Assembly: GCA_001940985.1 (NCBI GenBank)
Contig: MSHB01000015.1
Coordinates: forward strand, 62,001 to 126,000
DNA: 64,000 bases
Origin: Mollicutes bacterium Phil14
GTDB taxonomy: Bacteria; Bacillota_I; Bacilli_A; ML615J-28; CAG-698
Reading direction: 5' to 3'
Position numbers and translations under genes: made by a program. The notes below the pieces were generated by a model, which had not been told where the DNA came from, did not search any database, and saw nothing but the letters and a program-made list of their open reading frames with translations. Of the stretch, positions 36,983-45,045 are shown one piece after another (position 1 is the first letter of the stretch; each line of letters begins with the position of its first letter).

Positions 36983-37327
36983 CTTTTCCTTTTTCAAAAT
37001 TATTTGTTTTTTTTCTTTATCACCAAACATTATTTCTCTAAGAATCCTACTCAATTCTTCTTCCTCTTCTGCATTTTCTATAGGAGTAGTATCTTTAATT
37101 ATTTTAGTTTCTCTCTTTACTTCTATAGGAAAAATATTCCTTTCATCATATTTAGTATAATGTTTTCTATCTAATGGTTCAACATAATCATCGTCATAAA
37201 TAACATTATTAGTTTGTTCTAAATAATCATTATAACTATCCCAATGGAAACCATTTTCATCGTAATAATCAGCTGTACTTCCTTTTTCAGAAGTAAACTT
37301 TGTATTTTTAATATTTTTCTTGTTCAT
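36974..37327 (-). CDS. Small acidic protein of unknown function
   Basis: The 117-residue protein is hydrophilic, rich in Asp, Glu and Tyr in its first half (DYYDENGFHWDSYNDYLEQ) and has a charged helical end (EEEEELSRILREIMFGDKEK). There is no signal peptide or membrane segment. I recognise no family. AAGGAGAAG precedes the ATG. It lies 57 bases after the Xaa-Pro peptidase gene and may be read from the same transcript. Confidence 0.7.
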   Translation of the reverse strand: MNKKNIKNTKFTSEKGSTADYYDENGFHWDSYNDYLEQTNNVIYDDDYVEPLDRKHYTKYDERNIFPIEVKRETKIIKDTTPIENAEEEEELSRILREIMFGDKEKKQIILKKEKSV

Positions 37328-37344
37328 TCTTCTCCTTTAAGATT

Positions 37345-37371
37345 CCATAATCAAAATATTTTTCATTATGG
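37345..37371. repeat. Inverted repeat upstream of small acidic protein gene
   Basis: CCATAAT (37345-37351) and ATTATGG (37365-37371) are seven-base inverted arms around 13 bases. There is no U tract. Its role is unclear, and it could be chance in such AT-rich sequence. Confidence 0.3.
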
Positions 37372-37384
37372 CAACATTAAAATT

Positions 37385-38647
37385 CTACTTTTTCATGAAT
37401 TCTTCAATATCTTTTACTTCTTTAATAATATCTTTACTCAAATTTATGCAACCATCTTTTGTGATTAAAACATCATCTTCAATACGAATACCTATTTTTT
37501 CTTCTTCAATATAAATACCAGGTTCAACAGTTAATGTCATACCTTCTTTTATTGGAAGATAGTTTAAGCTTGGATCATGTGTATCTAGTCCAATACTATG
37601 TCCAATTGAATGCCAGTAATATTTACCAACTTCACTTTCATCTTTAATTAATCCTAAATCTATACAAGCCTTGGCGATTAAATCTCTAGCATAATCATTA
37701 TATTCTTTCCAAGTAATACCATCTTTCAAAAATTCGATACACTTTTTATTTACATTTAATACTTTTTCATAAACTTCTTTTTGACGTTTGTTAAATCTAC
37801 CATTAACTGGGAAAGTCCTTGTTATGTCACTAATATAATAGTCAGTACGACATCCTAAATCAAATAAAACTAATTCATCGTCATGTAAAATTGTATTATT
37901 AGTAGAATAATGCAAAACCGTAGCATTAACACCACCAGCAGCAATAGTCTTAAATGATACATCTTTTTGACCATTCATTTTTATATACATATCATAATAA
38001 CTTTCAAGTTGGTATTCATAAATTCCAGACTTAGAATTTTTCATTAATTCTTCTATACCAAATCTTGTAGTTTCAATACTTGCTTTAATTAAATCAACTT
38101 CTTCATTGGACTTATACATTCTTAAATTAACAATAGTGTTATAATTGTTAAAAATTTGTATTTCAGGATATTTATCCTTTATTTCTTTTGCATATTCCAA
38201 AGCAGGTGTTGTATATCCTTTTGAATTACGTCTTTCTAAATTTAAATATATTTTATCATATAAATTATTTCCTTGTCTTGTGCTATTAATAGATGAAAAA
38301 ACAAATTGTGAAAATTGTTCTAAATAATAAATATTATCAATTCCACTTATTTCTTTTGCTTCATCTTTAGTAAGCTTTTTGCCATACCATTTCATATAAA
38401 CAGGATCATTTTTTTCTATAAATAAAACAGATTTTTCGATTTGTTCATTTTTTAACATTACTAATATAACATCATTTTGATTAATTCCAGTTAAATAATA
38501 AAAATTCTTATCTACTTCGAAATCAAAATCTTGGTCACCTGTTTTTTGGATATTTCTTCCTGAAAACATAATAGTTAATGAATAATCTTCAATTTTTTTA
38601 AAATAGTTACTTCTATTTAAACAATAATTTTCTTTTAATAAACTCAT
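37385..38647 (-). CDS. pepP: Xaa-Pro aminopeptidase family (M24B)
   Basis: The protein (420 residues from ATG 38647) has the aminopeptidase P N-terminal domain (YYLTGINQNDVILV near residue 45) and an M24 pita-bread domain with the metal ligands: Asp in LFDLGCRTDYYISDITRTF, His in HSIGHSIGLDTHD, and Glu in LTVEPGIYIEE and GIRIEDDVLIT. It removes N-terminal residues before proline. A TTG at 38668 could extend it by seven residues; neither start has a strong ribosome site. It follows the phosphoglucomutase gene closely. Confidence 0.92.
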   Translation of the reverse strand: MSLLKENYCLNRSNYFKKIEDYSLTIMFSGRNIQKTGDQDFDFEVDKNFYYLTGINQNDVILVMLKNEQIEKSVLFIEKNDPVYMKWYGKKLTKDEAKEISGIDNIYYLEQFSQFVFSSINSTRQGNNLYDKIYLNLERRNSKGYTTPALEYAKEIKDKYPEIQIFNNYNTIVNLRMYKSNEEVDLIKASIETTRFGIEELMKNSKSGIYEYQLESYYDMYIKMNGQKDVSFKTIAAGGVNATVLHYSTNNTILHDDELVLFDLGCRTDYYISDITRTFPVNGRFNKRQKEVYEKVLNVNKKCIEFLKDGITWKEYNDYARDLIAKACIDLGLIKDESEVGKYYWHSIGHSIGLDTHDPSLNYLPIKEGMTLTVEPGIYIEEEKIGIRIEDDVLITKDGCINLSKDIIKEVKDIEEFMKK

Positions 38648-38660
38648 AATATCACGCTTT

Positions 38661-40343
38661 CTATTCAATTTTATTTACTAATTTTAATACATTTTCTTCT
38701 ATATTTTTTACTTTGTCCATTGACTCAGTAAGTCCCTTAGAAACAGCAGAAATATAAATTTTCATCTTTGGCTCTGTACCACTTGGCCTTAAAACAAACC
38801 AACTTCCATCTTCTAAAAAGTATTTAATAACATTTGACTTAGGTAAAGATATTTTACTAACATCTTCTCCTTCATAACGTTTTTGTAACAAATAATCTTC
38901 TTTTGCAATTGCATGAAGACTACCAATAGTAAAGTTAATTTCATTTCTAAAATAATCTAAAATTCTCTTTATTTTTTTTGCTCCTTCTTCGCCTGCAAGA
39001 TTTATATTCACAAGTTTTTCCTGATAGTAGCCAAATTCTTCATATATATCATTCAAAACGTCTACTAGTGTCTTACCCATATTTTTGTAATAACATGCTG
39101 CTTCACTACATAACAATAGGGCTTGTAATGAATCTTTATCTCTAACAAAATCGCTAGCTACATAACCATATGATTCCTCATATCCAAAGAAGAATTTTTT
39201 GCCTGTTCCTTCTAATAATCTAGCTTGTTCACCAATAAACTTAAAACCAGTTAATGTAGATACAGTTTCAATTCCGTATTTTTTGGCAACCATTGCACCA
39301 AGTGGTGAAGTTACTATAGTATTAAACAATACATTATTACCAGATAATTTTCTGTTTTCAGCCAAATACTTTATTAGTATTGGACCAGTTTGATTACCAG
39401 TTAGTAGTACGTATTCACCTTTATGTAGTACTGCTAATCCCACCCTATCGGCATCAGGATCAGTTGCAACACAAATATCAGCATTATTTTCTTTAGCATA
39501 TTTTATTGCCAAAGTAAACGCTTCTCCATTTTCCGGGTTAGGAGATTTAACAGTTGAAAAGTTTGCGTCAGCAATCATTTGTTCTTTAACTGGAATATAA
39601 TTATATCCCATTTCTTTTAATAGTCTTTGTCCTAACACGCTAGATGTTCCATGTAAAGATGTAAATACAACTTTAAAATGTTTTTTATTCATATCATTAT
39701 TAAGACTAATTGACTTAACTTTTTTCAAATATTCATCATCAATTTCAGTATCTAATACTTCTATTAAACCTTTTTTCACTAAAACGTCATATTCTTCAAC
39801 TTTAATATCAAAATAGTCAGGAGCTTTTTCAATTTCTTTTATAACAATGTCAGCCAAATCAGGAACTAATTGGCACCCGCTATTATCGTAAATTTTATAA
39901 CCATTATATTCAGGTGGATTATGACTAGCAGTAACAACAATTCCACCACTAGTCTTTAAATGTCTAACAGCAAATGAAAGTTCTGGTGTTGGAGTAATCT
40001 TTGGAAACAAAAACACTTTTATTCCCATAGTTGCTAAAACTCTTGCTGATTCTTTAGCAAAAGTTAAAGAATTTCTTCTACAATCATAAGCAATAACTAC
40101 TGAGTGTTGTTTTTCTTTTTCCATTAAAATATATTTTCCATAACCATAATTAGCTCTTCTTATAGTATATATGTTCATTCTATTTGTTCCTGGTCCTAAA
40201 ATCCCACGCATACCACCAGTACCAAATGTAAGTTCAGTATAAAAAGCATCATTCAATTGCTCATCATTCATATCATTTAATTCTTTTTTTAAGTCATTAT
40301 TTAATAAACTATATTCTTTCCATCTTTTAATATCTTGAATCAT
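38661..40343 (-). CDS. pgm: Phosphoglucomutase / phosphomannomutase
   Basis: The 560-residue enzyme has the four-domain alpha-D-phosphohexomutase plan: TFGTGGMRGILGPGTNRMN, active-site Ser in VTASHNPPEYNGYKIY, metal loop ATDPDADRVGLAV, sugar loop GYEESYGYV and phosphate loop RPSGTEPKMKIY. It interconverts glucose-1-phosphate and glucose-6-phosphate, feeding the GlgC reaction of the glycogen operon, though it lies 31 kb away. GGAGAG is six bases from ATG 40343; the frame back to TTG 40361 is rejected. It overlaps the CDF transporter gene by 17 bases. Confidence 0.95.
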   Translation of the reverse strand: MIQDIKRWKEYSLLNNDLKKELNDMNDEQLNDAFYTELTFGTGGMRGILGPGTNRMNIYTIRRANYGYGKYILMEKEKQHSVVIAYDCRRNSLTFAKESARVLATMGIKVFLFPKITPTPELSFAVRHLKTSGGIVVTASHNPPEYNGYKIYDNSGCQLVPDLADIVIKEIEKAPDYFDIKVEEYDVLVKKGLIEVLDTEIDDEYLKKVKSISLNNDMNKKHFKVVFTSLHGTSSVLGQRLLKEMGYNYIPVKEQMIADANFSTVKSPNPENGEAFTLAIKYAKENNADICVATDPDADRVGLAVLHKGEYVLLTGNQTGPILIKYLAENRKLSGNNVLFNTIVTSPLGAMVAKKYGIETVSTLTGFKFIGEQARLLEGTGKKFFFGYEESYGYVASDFVRDKDSLQALLLCSEAACYYKNMGKTLVDVLNDIYEEFGYYQEKLVNINLAGEEGAKKIKRILDYFRNEINFTIGSLHAIAKEDYLLQKRYEGEDVSKISLPKSNVIKYFLEDGSWFVLRPSGTEPKMKIYISAVSKGLTESMDKVKNIEENVLKLVNKIE

Positions 40344-41535
40344 TTTTTTCTCTCCTACCAATTAATTCTTGATCTACTGTAATTACAGTATTATATTTTT
40401 TATCAATATCTTTAAACTTTGAATCAATTAATGATTTCAATTCATCATTTTTCATTCTAAAACCTATCGGAACAACCACATCAAAAATAACATTTGTATG
40501 AGTTGGTCCTTTCACAATTCTAAAATCATGAAATCTTAAATCTACTGAAATATCTCCCAATATATCATTAGTCATAGCTTTCAGTTGTCTAGTTTCTTCA
40601 CATCTTAAATCAACTGGATCCATGTGAATAACCAAATTTATATTAAGTTTATCCATAAAATCATGTTCGATATTATCTATAATGTCATGACTAATAGTAA
40701 TATCAACATTAGCATCTACTTCAGCGTGAACAGTAACAAAAGTTTTAGCCGGTCCATAAGTATGAATAACTAAATCATGAATACCTATAATCCCATCATA
40801 TTTTAAAATTCTATCTGCGATATCATCAATAAACTCTTTTGATGGGGCTTCACCTATTAATGGCGAAATTGTCTCTTTTATTAAACCAATACCACTAATG
40901 ATAATAAATACCGAAACAATTGCTCCCATATATCCATCTAGAACAACATTAGGAAATATATATGTTATTATCATAGATATTAAAACAACGCTCGTTGAAA
41001 TACAATCATTTAAACTATCCTGTGATGTAGCAATTAATGTTGTTGAACCAATTAACTTTCCATTTTTTCTGTAAAATAGGCTTTGCCACAATTTTACCAA
41101 TATAGCAAAGAATAAAATAATCATAGTAATTAATACTTGTTTTTTAGGAATAGCTTCACTACCAGTTATTATTTTTTCTATTGAAGTTTTCATTAATAAT
41201 ACTCCAATAATTAAAATGATAAAAGAAACTACCAATCCTGAAATGTATTCTATTCTTTGATGTCCAAATGGATGTTCACTATCCGCGGGAATACTAGATA
41301 ATTTAAAACCAAGTAAAGTTATAATGGAACTCCCTGCATCTGATAAGTTATTAATGCCATCTGCCAAAATTGCTACACTAGAAATTAAAACACCAGTAAT
41401 AATTTTGACAGCACATAATAAAATATTACTAACTATCCCAACAGCACCACAAAGTTTACCATATGCATTTCTAACTTCTTGTTTTTGATAATTCTTATAA
41501 TCTTTAATAAAGATTTTCGCTAATATATTTTTCAT
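40327..41535 (-). CDS. mntE: Cation diffusion facilitator, MntE-like manganese exporter
   Basis: The 402-residue protein has the six-helix CDF core and a long C-terminal cytosolic domain. The transport-site quartet reads N-x3-D in helix 2 (ADGINNLSDAGSS) and D-x3-D in helix 5 (SQDSLNDCIS). This ND/DD set is that of the streptococcal manganese exporter MntE, against HD/HD in zinc exporters, so Mn2+ efflux is likely; the context PADSEHPFGHQRIEY also fits. Metal choice is inferred. AGAGGA precedes ATG 41535. It is the first gene of a unit with pgm and pepP. Confidence 0.85.
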   Translation of the reverse strand: MKNILAKIFIKDYKNYQKQEVRNAYGKLCGAVGIVSNILLCAVKIITGVLISSVAILADGINNLSDAGSSIITLLGFKLSSIPADSEHPFGHQRIEYISGLVVSFIILIIGVLLMKTSIEKIITGSEAIPKKQVLITMIILFFAILVKLWQSLFYRKNGKLIGSTTLIATSQDSLNDCISTSVVLISMIITYIFPNVVLDGYMGAIVSVFIIISGIGLIKETISPLIGEAPSKEFIDDIADRILKYDGIIGIHDLVIHTYGPAKTFVTVHAEVDANVDITISHDIIDNIEHDFMDKLNINLVIHMDPVDLRCEETRQLKAMTNDILGDISVDLRFHDFRIVKGPTHTNVIFDVVVPIGFRMKNDELKSLIDSKFKDIDKKYNTVITVDQELIGRREKNDSRY

Positions 41536-41572
41536 TATCAATCCTCTAAATAAATTAATAGTTTACATATAT

Positions 41573-41601
41573 ATTTTACTATTTTTTGCTTACTACTTCA
41601 A
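41573..41601 (-). promoter_or_regulatory. Promoter of CDF-pgm-pepP unit
   Basis: TTGAAG (41601-41596) and TAAAAT (41578-41573) have a 17-base spacer. The same two hexamers and spacing occur before the MacB-like ABC gene. Confidence 0.55.
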
Positions 41602-41621
41602 GTAATTTTTATTTTCATTAT

Positions 41622-41649
41622 AAAAAAATGAATCGACTAAGCGATTCAT
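41622..41649 (-). terminator. Terminator of DUF2089 operon
   Basis: An eight-base-pair stem (41642-41649 with 41628-41635) with a six-base loop is followed by a U run (41628-41622) on the minus strand, 11 bases after the stop of the downstream gene. Confidence 0.88.
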
Positions 41650-41660
41650 CATTTATTATA

Positions 41661-42143
41661 TTAATTGTTTTTTTCTTCGTCTTTATCATCTTGATTTTTA
41701 ACTTCTTCAATTTCAATTATATCATTTTCTTTTTCATTTTTAGTATTTTTCTTTTCACTAAACACTGATGCAATTTTCCCACAAAACTTTTTCAAAGAAT
41801 TCCCGAAATCATGAAAATTCTCTTTCACAGTTTTATTATACATTTTATCTAGTTTTTTTTGAATAGTTGAAATAGTGCTGTTGATACCAGCTTTTAAAGA
41901 AGAAAATTCTTTTTCAATATTTTTATATGCCTCAGTGTTAGATATTTTTTCAGAAGCTCTCTTTTCGATTCCCTCTACCTTTTTATATAAGTTGACTAAT
42001 TTTTCTCGTAAATTTTCTAAAGTTTCCTTATCGCCGTCTTCATTATCTCCATAACAATTTAATGTTTGTAATAGCTCATCTGCTTCTTCTGGTGTTATTA
42101 TACCACTTTGTAGCATTTCTAATATCTTCATTCTTTCATTCAT
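41661..42143 (-). CDS. Short-coil (SHOCT/YvlB-like) domain protein with coiled coil
   Basis: The 160-residue protein opens with RMKILEMLQSGIITPEEADELLQTL, a short helical motif like that at the N-terminus of YvlB and related envelope-stress proteins. A long charged coiled-coil region follows (about residues 40-115) and then an acidic tail rich in Glu, Asp and Asn. There is no membrane segment. The same short motif ends the upstream DUF2089 protein (REILEKLANKEISFEEANEKL), so the two may interact through it. They form a two-gene operon, 13 bases apart. Confidence 0.72.
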   Translation of the reverse strand: MNERMKILEMLQSGIITPEEADELLQTLNCYGDNEDGDKETLENLREKLVNLYKKVEGIEKRASEKISNTEAYKNIEKEFSSLKAGINSTISTIQKKLDKMYNKTVKENFHDFGNSLKKFCGKIASVFSEKKNTKNEKENDIIEIEEVKNQDDKDEEKNN

Positions 42144-42156
42144 CTCATTTACCTCC

Positions 42157-42525
42157 TCACATTTTCCTTAATTTTTCATTTGCTTCTTCAAATGAAATTT
42201 CTTTATTTGCTAATTTCTCTAATATTTCTCTTCTCTTATCGGCACCATTATCTTTCACTTTTTCATATCCTAAAGTTACTAACACATCATTTAAGATTTT
42301 CTTTACAGTTGGATATGAAATATTCATCTCTTTTTCAACAGCCTTTATATTACCTTGGTTCTTCAAAAACATTTCCACAAATAAAAGTTGTTCGCCATTT
42401 AATTTAGCAATATTCGATAAAGTAAATTCACCATCTATTGATATTCCACAATGTTTACAATGTAATTTTTCAATTACTAGTTCTTCATTACATATTGGAC
42501 ATTTTGATATAACATTTTTTTTCAT
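42157..42525 (-). CDS. DUF2089 zinc-ribbon/HTH regulator
   Basis: The 122-residue protein has a four-cysteine zinc ribbon (CPICNEEL and CKHCGISIDGEF, residues 9-30), then LSNIAKLNGEQLLFVEMFLKNQGNIKAVEKEMNISYPTVKKIL. This is a DUF2089 pattern with a helix-turn-helix-like core of the sigma-70 region 4 kind. AGGAG is ten bases from ATG 42525, so the longer frame to 42576 is rejected. It probably controls its own operon through the AT-rich repeats at the promoter. Its C-terminus shares a short-coil motif with the downstream protein. Confidence 0.82.
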   Translation of the reverse strand: MKKNVISKCPICNEELVIEKLHCKHCGISIDGEFTLSNIAKLNGEQLLFVEMFLKNQGNIKAVEKEMNISYPTVKKILNDVLVTLGYEKVKDNGADKRREILEKLANKEISFEEANEKLRKM

Positions 42526-42547
42526 CTTTTTAACACTCCTTATTAAT

Positions 42548-42576
42548 ATTATATTCTTAATAATTAATTTTGTCAA
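42548..42576 (-). promoter_or_regulatory. Consensus promoter of DUF2089 operon
   Basis: TTGACA (42576-42571) and TATAAT (42553-42548) are perfect consensus with a 17-base spacer, in nearly pure A/T sequence. Confidence 0.88.
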
Positions 42577-42578
42577 TT

Positions 42579-42620
42579 ATATTTTTAATTTTTTTAATTA
42601 AATAATTAATATTTTTAATT
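42579..42620. repeat. 12-base direct repeats upstream of DUF2089 promoter
   Basis: ATATTTTTAATT occurs at 42579-42590 and 42609-42620, 30 bases apart or about three helical turns. The first copy ends three bases upstream of the -35. This spacing suits a dimeric regulator, but the sequence is so A/T-rich that chance is possible. Confidence 0.4.
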
Positions 42621-42668
42621 ATTATATTTATTTTTTAAACTTTTTATATAATATAATTAAAAGCGAAT

Positions 42669-42699
42669 AAAAAAAGATATATGAATAAATCATATATCT
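42669..42699 (-). terminator. Terminator of acpP
   Basis: A ten-base-pair stem (42690-42699 with 42675-42684) with a five-base loop is followed by a U run (42675-42669) on the minus strand. Confidence 0.88.
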
Positions 42700-42707
42700 G
42701 TTAACAA

Positions 42708-42935
42708 TTATTTGTTTTTTTCTAAAAATTCAACAATGTCTCCAACTTTGCGAATTTGTTGTGCCATTTCATCACTAACTTGTACACCAAATTCATCTTC
42801 AATAGCCATAATTAATTCAACTGCATCTAGTGAATCTGCGCCTAAGTCTTCAGCTAATTTTGTCTCCATTTCAATTTTACTTGGATCAATAGAGAATTCT
42901 TGAGCGATAAGTTCTCTTACTTTTTCAAAATACAT
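42708..42935 (-). CDS. acpP: Acyl carrier protein
   Basis: The 75-residue acidic protein carries the phosphopantetheine site Ser in EDLGADSLDAVELIMAIED and has the standard ACP length and four-helix spacing. It carries acyl chains in fatty acid synthesis. AGGAGG precedes the ATG. It is a single-gene unit with its own consensus promoter and terminator; no other fatty acid gene is adjacent. Confidence 0.97.
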   Translation of the reverse strand: MYFEKVRELIAQEFSIDPSKIEMETKLAEDLGADSLDAVELIMAIEDEFGVQVSDEMAQQIRKVGDIVEFLEKNK

Positions 42936-42963
42936 TTTTTTGCTCCTCCTAACTCATACGAAC

Positions 42964-42992
42964 ATTATACTTTTTTTTCTAATAATTGTCAA
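42964..42992 (-). promoter_or_regulatory. Consensus promoter of acpP, overlapping upstream stop codon
   Basis: TTGACA (42992-42987) and TATAAT (42969-42964) are perfect consensus, spaced by 17. The TGA that ends the GH18 gene (42991-42989) is part of the -35 hexamer. Confidence 0.9.
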
Positions 42993-44002
42993 GTTTTATT
43001 CATTTTAGTGAATCTATAAATAGCCTCAACAAGTTCATTAGTCGAACTAGCACCTAATTGCCAAAACATTAATCCACCTAAACCATTTTTTATTACATAT
43101 TGTGATTTTTCTTTGATACTTTCTTGATTATCAAAACTTATGAATTTGCCATCACTTATTATATATGGAGCTTTGGCAATATCATCCCATAGTACTTCAA
43201 CACCATTACTTATCATTTCTTTAATATCTTTGTAAGAAAAACTAGATAATTGTGGTTTATCAAGTTTATCTCCTAGTTTAAAATCTTTCCCTTTAAATTC
43301 ACCATATCTGCCATAAAAAGCAATACCAATAACAATTTTTTCTTTAGGAACATATCGCATTATTTGTTTTACTGCTTCATCAGCACTTGAATAAGAATGA
43401 ATTTCTTTATTGGCATATAAATTACAGTGATGATTAGCTATATCCGATGAAACAGATAAATCATATGACATAATATTTACATAATCCAATAGTTTATTTA
43501 ATTCTTTATAGTCATAATATTTATCGCTACATGGAACTGCAGCACTCAAAATAATCTTTTTATCAAACTCTAAAAATCTTTCTTTTAATTCTTTGCATAG
43601 AAAAACAAAGTTAGAAATATCATCTTTGCTTGAAGAAATATTGGCAAATGAAACTGAAGGATATTCCCAATCTAAATCAATGCCATCAAAATCATATTTT
43701 TTAATCAAATCAATTATAGAATCAATAAATATTTTTCTACTATTCTTAGAAGAAACTGCTTCACTAAAACCATCAGCGCCCCAACCACCAATTGATAAAG
43801 AGATTTTAACACCAATATCTTTATACTTCAAAATTTTATCAAGATTATTTTTTTCTTTAATATATGCTCTTCCATTATCAATAAGAGCAAATGAATAATT
43901 AACATAATCTAGTTTAGAAATAACATCGATAGAAATACTTTGACAATTATCACTATCATACAAATATCCAATTGTAATTGGATTATATTTTTCATTTTCC
44001 AT
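42989..44002 (-). CDS. Glycoside hydrolase family 18 (chitinase-like), cytosolic
   Basis: The 337-residue barrel has GH18 hallmarks: VKISLSIGGWGADGF (near residue 80), the catalytic DGIDLDWEYP with terminal Glu as acid/base (near residue 115), and VNIMSYDL with the substrate-positioning Asp/Tyr. No signal peptide or wall domain is present, so the enzyme acts in the cytosol, perhaps on imported chito-oligosaccharides or GlcNAc glycans. It could also lack a partner exporter. It begins three bases after the lipid kinase gene and ends inside the acpP promoter. Confidence 0.9.
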   Translation of the reverse strand: MENEKYNPITIGYLYDSDNCQSISIDVISKLDYVNYSFALIDNGRAYIKEKNNLDKILKYKDIGVKISLSIGGWGADGFSEAVSSKNSRKIFIDSIIDLIKKYDFDGIDLDWEYPSVSFANISSSKDDISNFVFLCKELKERFLEFDKKIILSAAVPCSDKYYDYKELNKLLDYVNIMSYDLSVSSDIANHHCNLYANKEIHSYSSADEAVKQIMRYVPKEKIVIGIAFYGRYGEFKGKDFKLGDKLDKPQLSSFSYKDIKEMISNGVEVLWDDIAKAPYIISDGKFISFDNQESIKEKSQYVIKNGLGGLMFWQLGASSTNELVEAIYRFTKMNKT

Positions 44003-44005
44003 AAG

Positions 44006-44922
44006 TTACATTTCCTTACATTCAGTAGGAATTACAAATTTGATACAATGAGGAATTACTTCAACATCAATCGTTTTCGAAAATATAATTTCACCATCTA
44101 TTGAGTATGGTAATTCTTTATCCAATTCTAAATGAACTTTATGACCTTGTTTATAAATAATATGCTTTTTTACTCTTTTATCTTCTAAATGTTTACCTTT
44201 TTTATATTTACCAACCATACACAAAAAATTAAGTCGTGATACTTTTTTGACTAAACATACATCTAATAGACCATCATCAATTTTTGCATTTGGAGCACAA
44301 TAATATCCCCACCATAACAAATTCCATTGGCAATAGCACAAAGCATTCCTTTGCCATCATAGATGATTTCGTCATCAATAGTTAGTTTATATATACTACT
44401 AATTTTACCAAAAAAGGCTGACATTAATCCTAATTTGTAAGCCATTTTCCCATTAACAAGTGGCCATTTTTTTATTTTTTTTTGTTTAACAACAACATTT
44501 GAATCCACACCAATATTAAAAATATTTAGCGTATATCTGCCATTAACTTTTAAAACATCACTAAAAATAGCTGTTCCTCGTAATAAACTATCAATATCTA
44601 AAAATTTTTCATTATTGTTAAAACATTTCAAAAAATCATTGCCACTTCCACAAGGATAGCAAGTTATTTCAGCATTTTTAAAACCATATACCCCATTTAC
44701 TACTTCATTTAAAGTTCCATCGCCACCACAAGAATATACTCTGACTGTTTCATCACTATGTTCTTGCAAATAGTTTCTAACAAATTCTATAGCTTCACCA
44801 CTTTTTAAAGTTAAGTGAACATAATATTCATCATCTACAAATCTATTTTTAATTTCTTCTATTATCTTTTCACTGCTGTCTTTTATTCCAGCCTTTGGAT
44901 TAACTACAAATAAATGTTTCAA
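44006..44922 (-). pseudogene. dagK: Diacylglycerol kinase-like lipid kinase, single frameshift
   Basis: Two overlapping frames together give one DagK/YegS/BmrU-type lipid kinase. Frame one (44922-44263) has VNPKAGIKDSSEKI, SCGGDGTLNEVVNGV and PCGSGNDFLKCF, then goes out of frame after NGICYGGD. Frame two resumes with YYCAPNAKIDDGLLDVCL and runs to 44006. Adding one G to the four-G run at 44308-44305 restores YGGGYYCAPNAKIDDGLL and a 305-residue protein, the normal length. The enzyme would phosphorylate diacylglycerol to phosphatidate. The start is TTG 44922 after AGG. Homopolymer sequencing error is as likely as true inactivation. Confidence 0.88.
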
Positions 44923-45000
44923 AATATATACCTCATTTTACTTATATGTTATATTTTATCATAAATTTTATTTATTTAAAAGTAAAAAGTTATTTTTATT

Positions 45001-45032
45001 AAAAAATCTCTAGAATTATTAGTTCTAGAGAT
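45001..45032 (-). terminator. Terminator of tex
   Basis: A ten-base-pair stem (45023-45032 with 45006-45015) with a seven-base loop is followed by U residues (45006-45001), 13 bases past the tex stop. Confidence 0.9.
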
Positions 45033-45045
45033 AATTATTTTATGA

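Noticed and set aside
44263..44341. Programmed frameshift in the lipid kinase
   Set aside because: There is no recognised slippery heptamer with a stimulatory structure, and the slip is at a homopolymer, so error or mutation is preferred.
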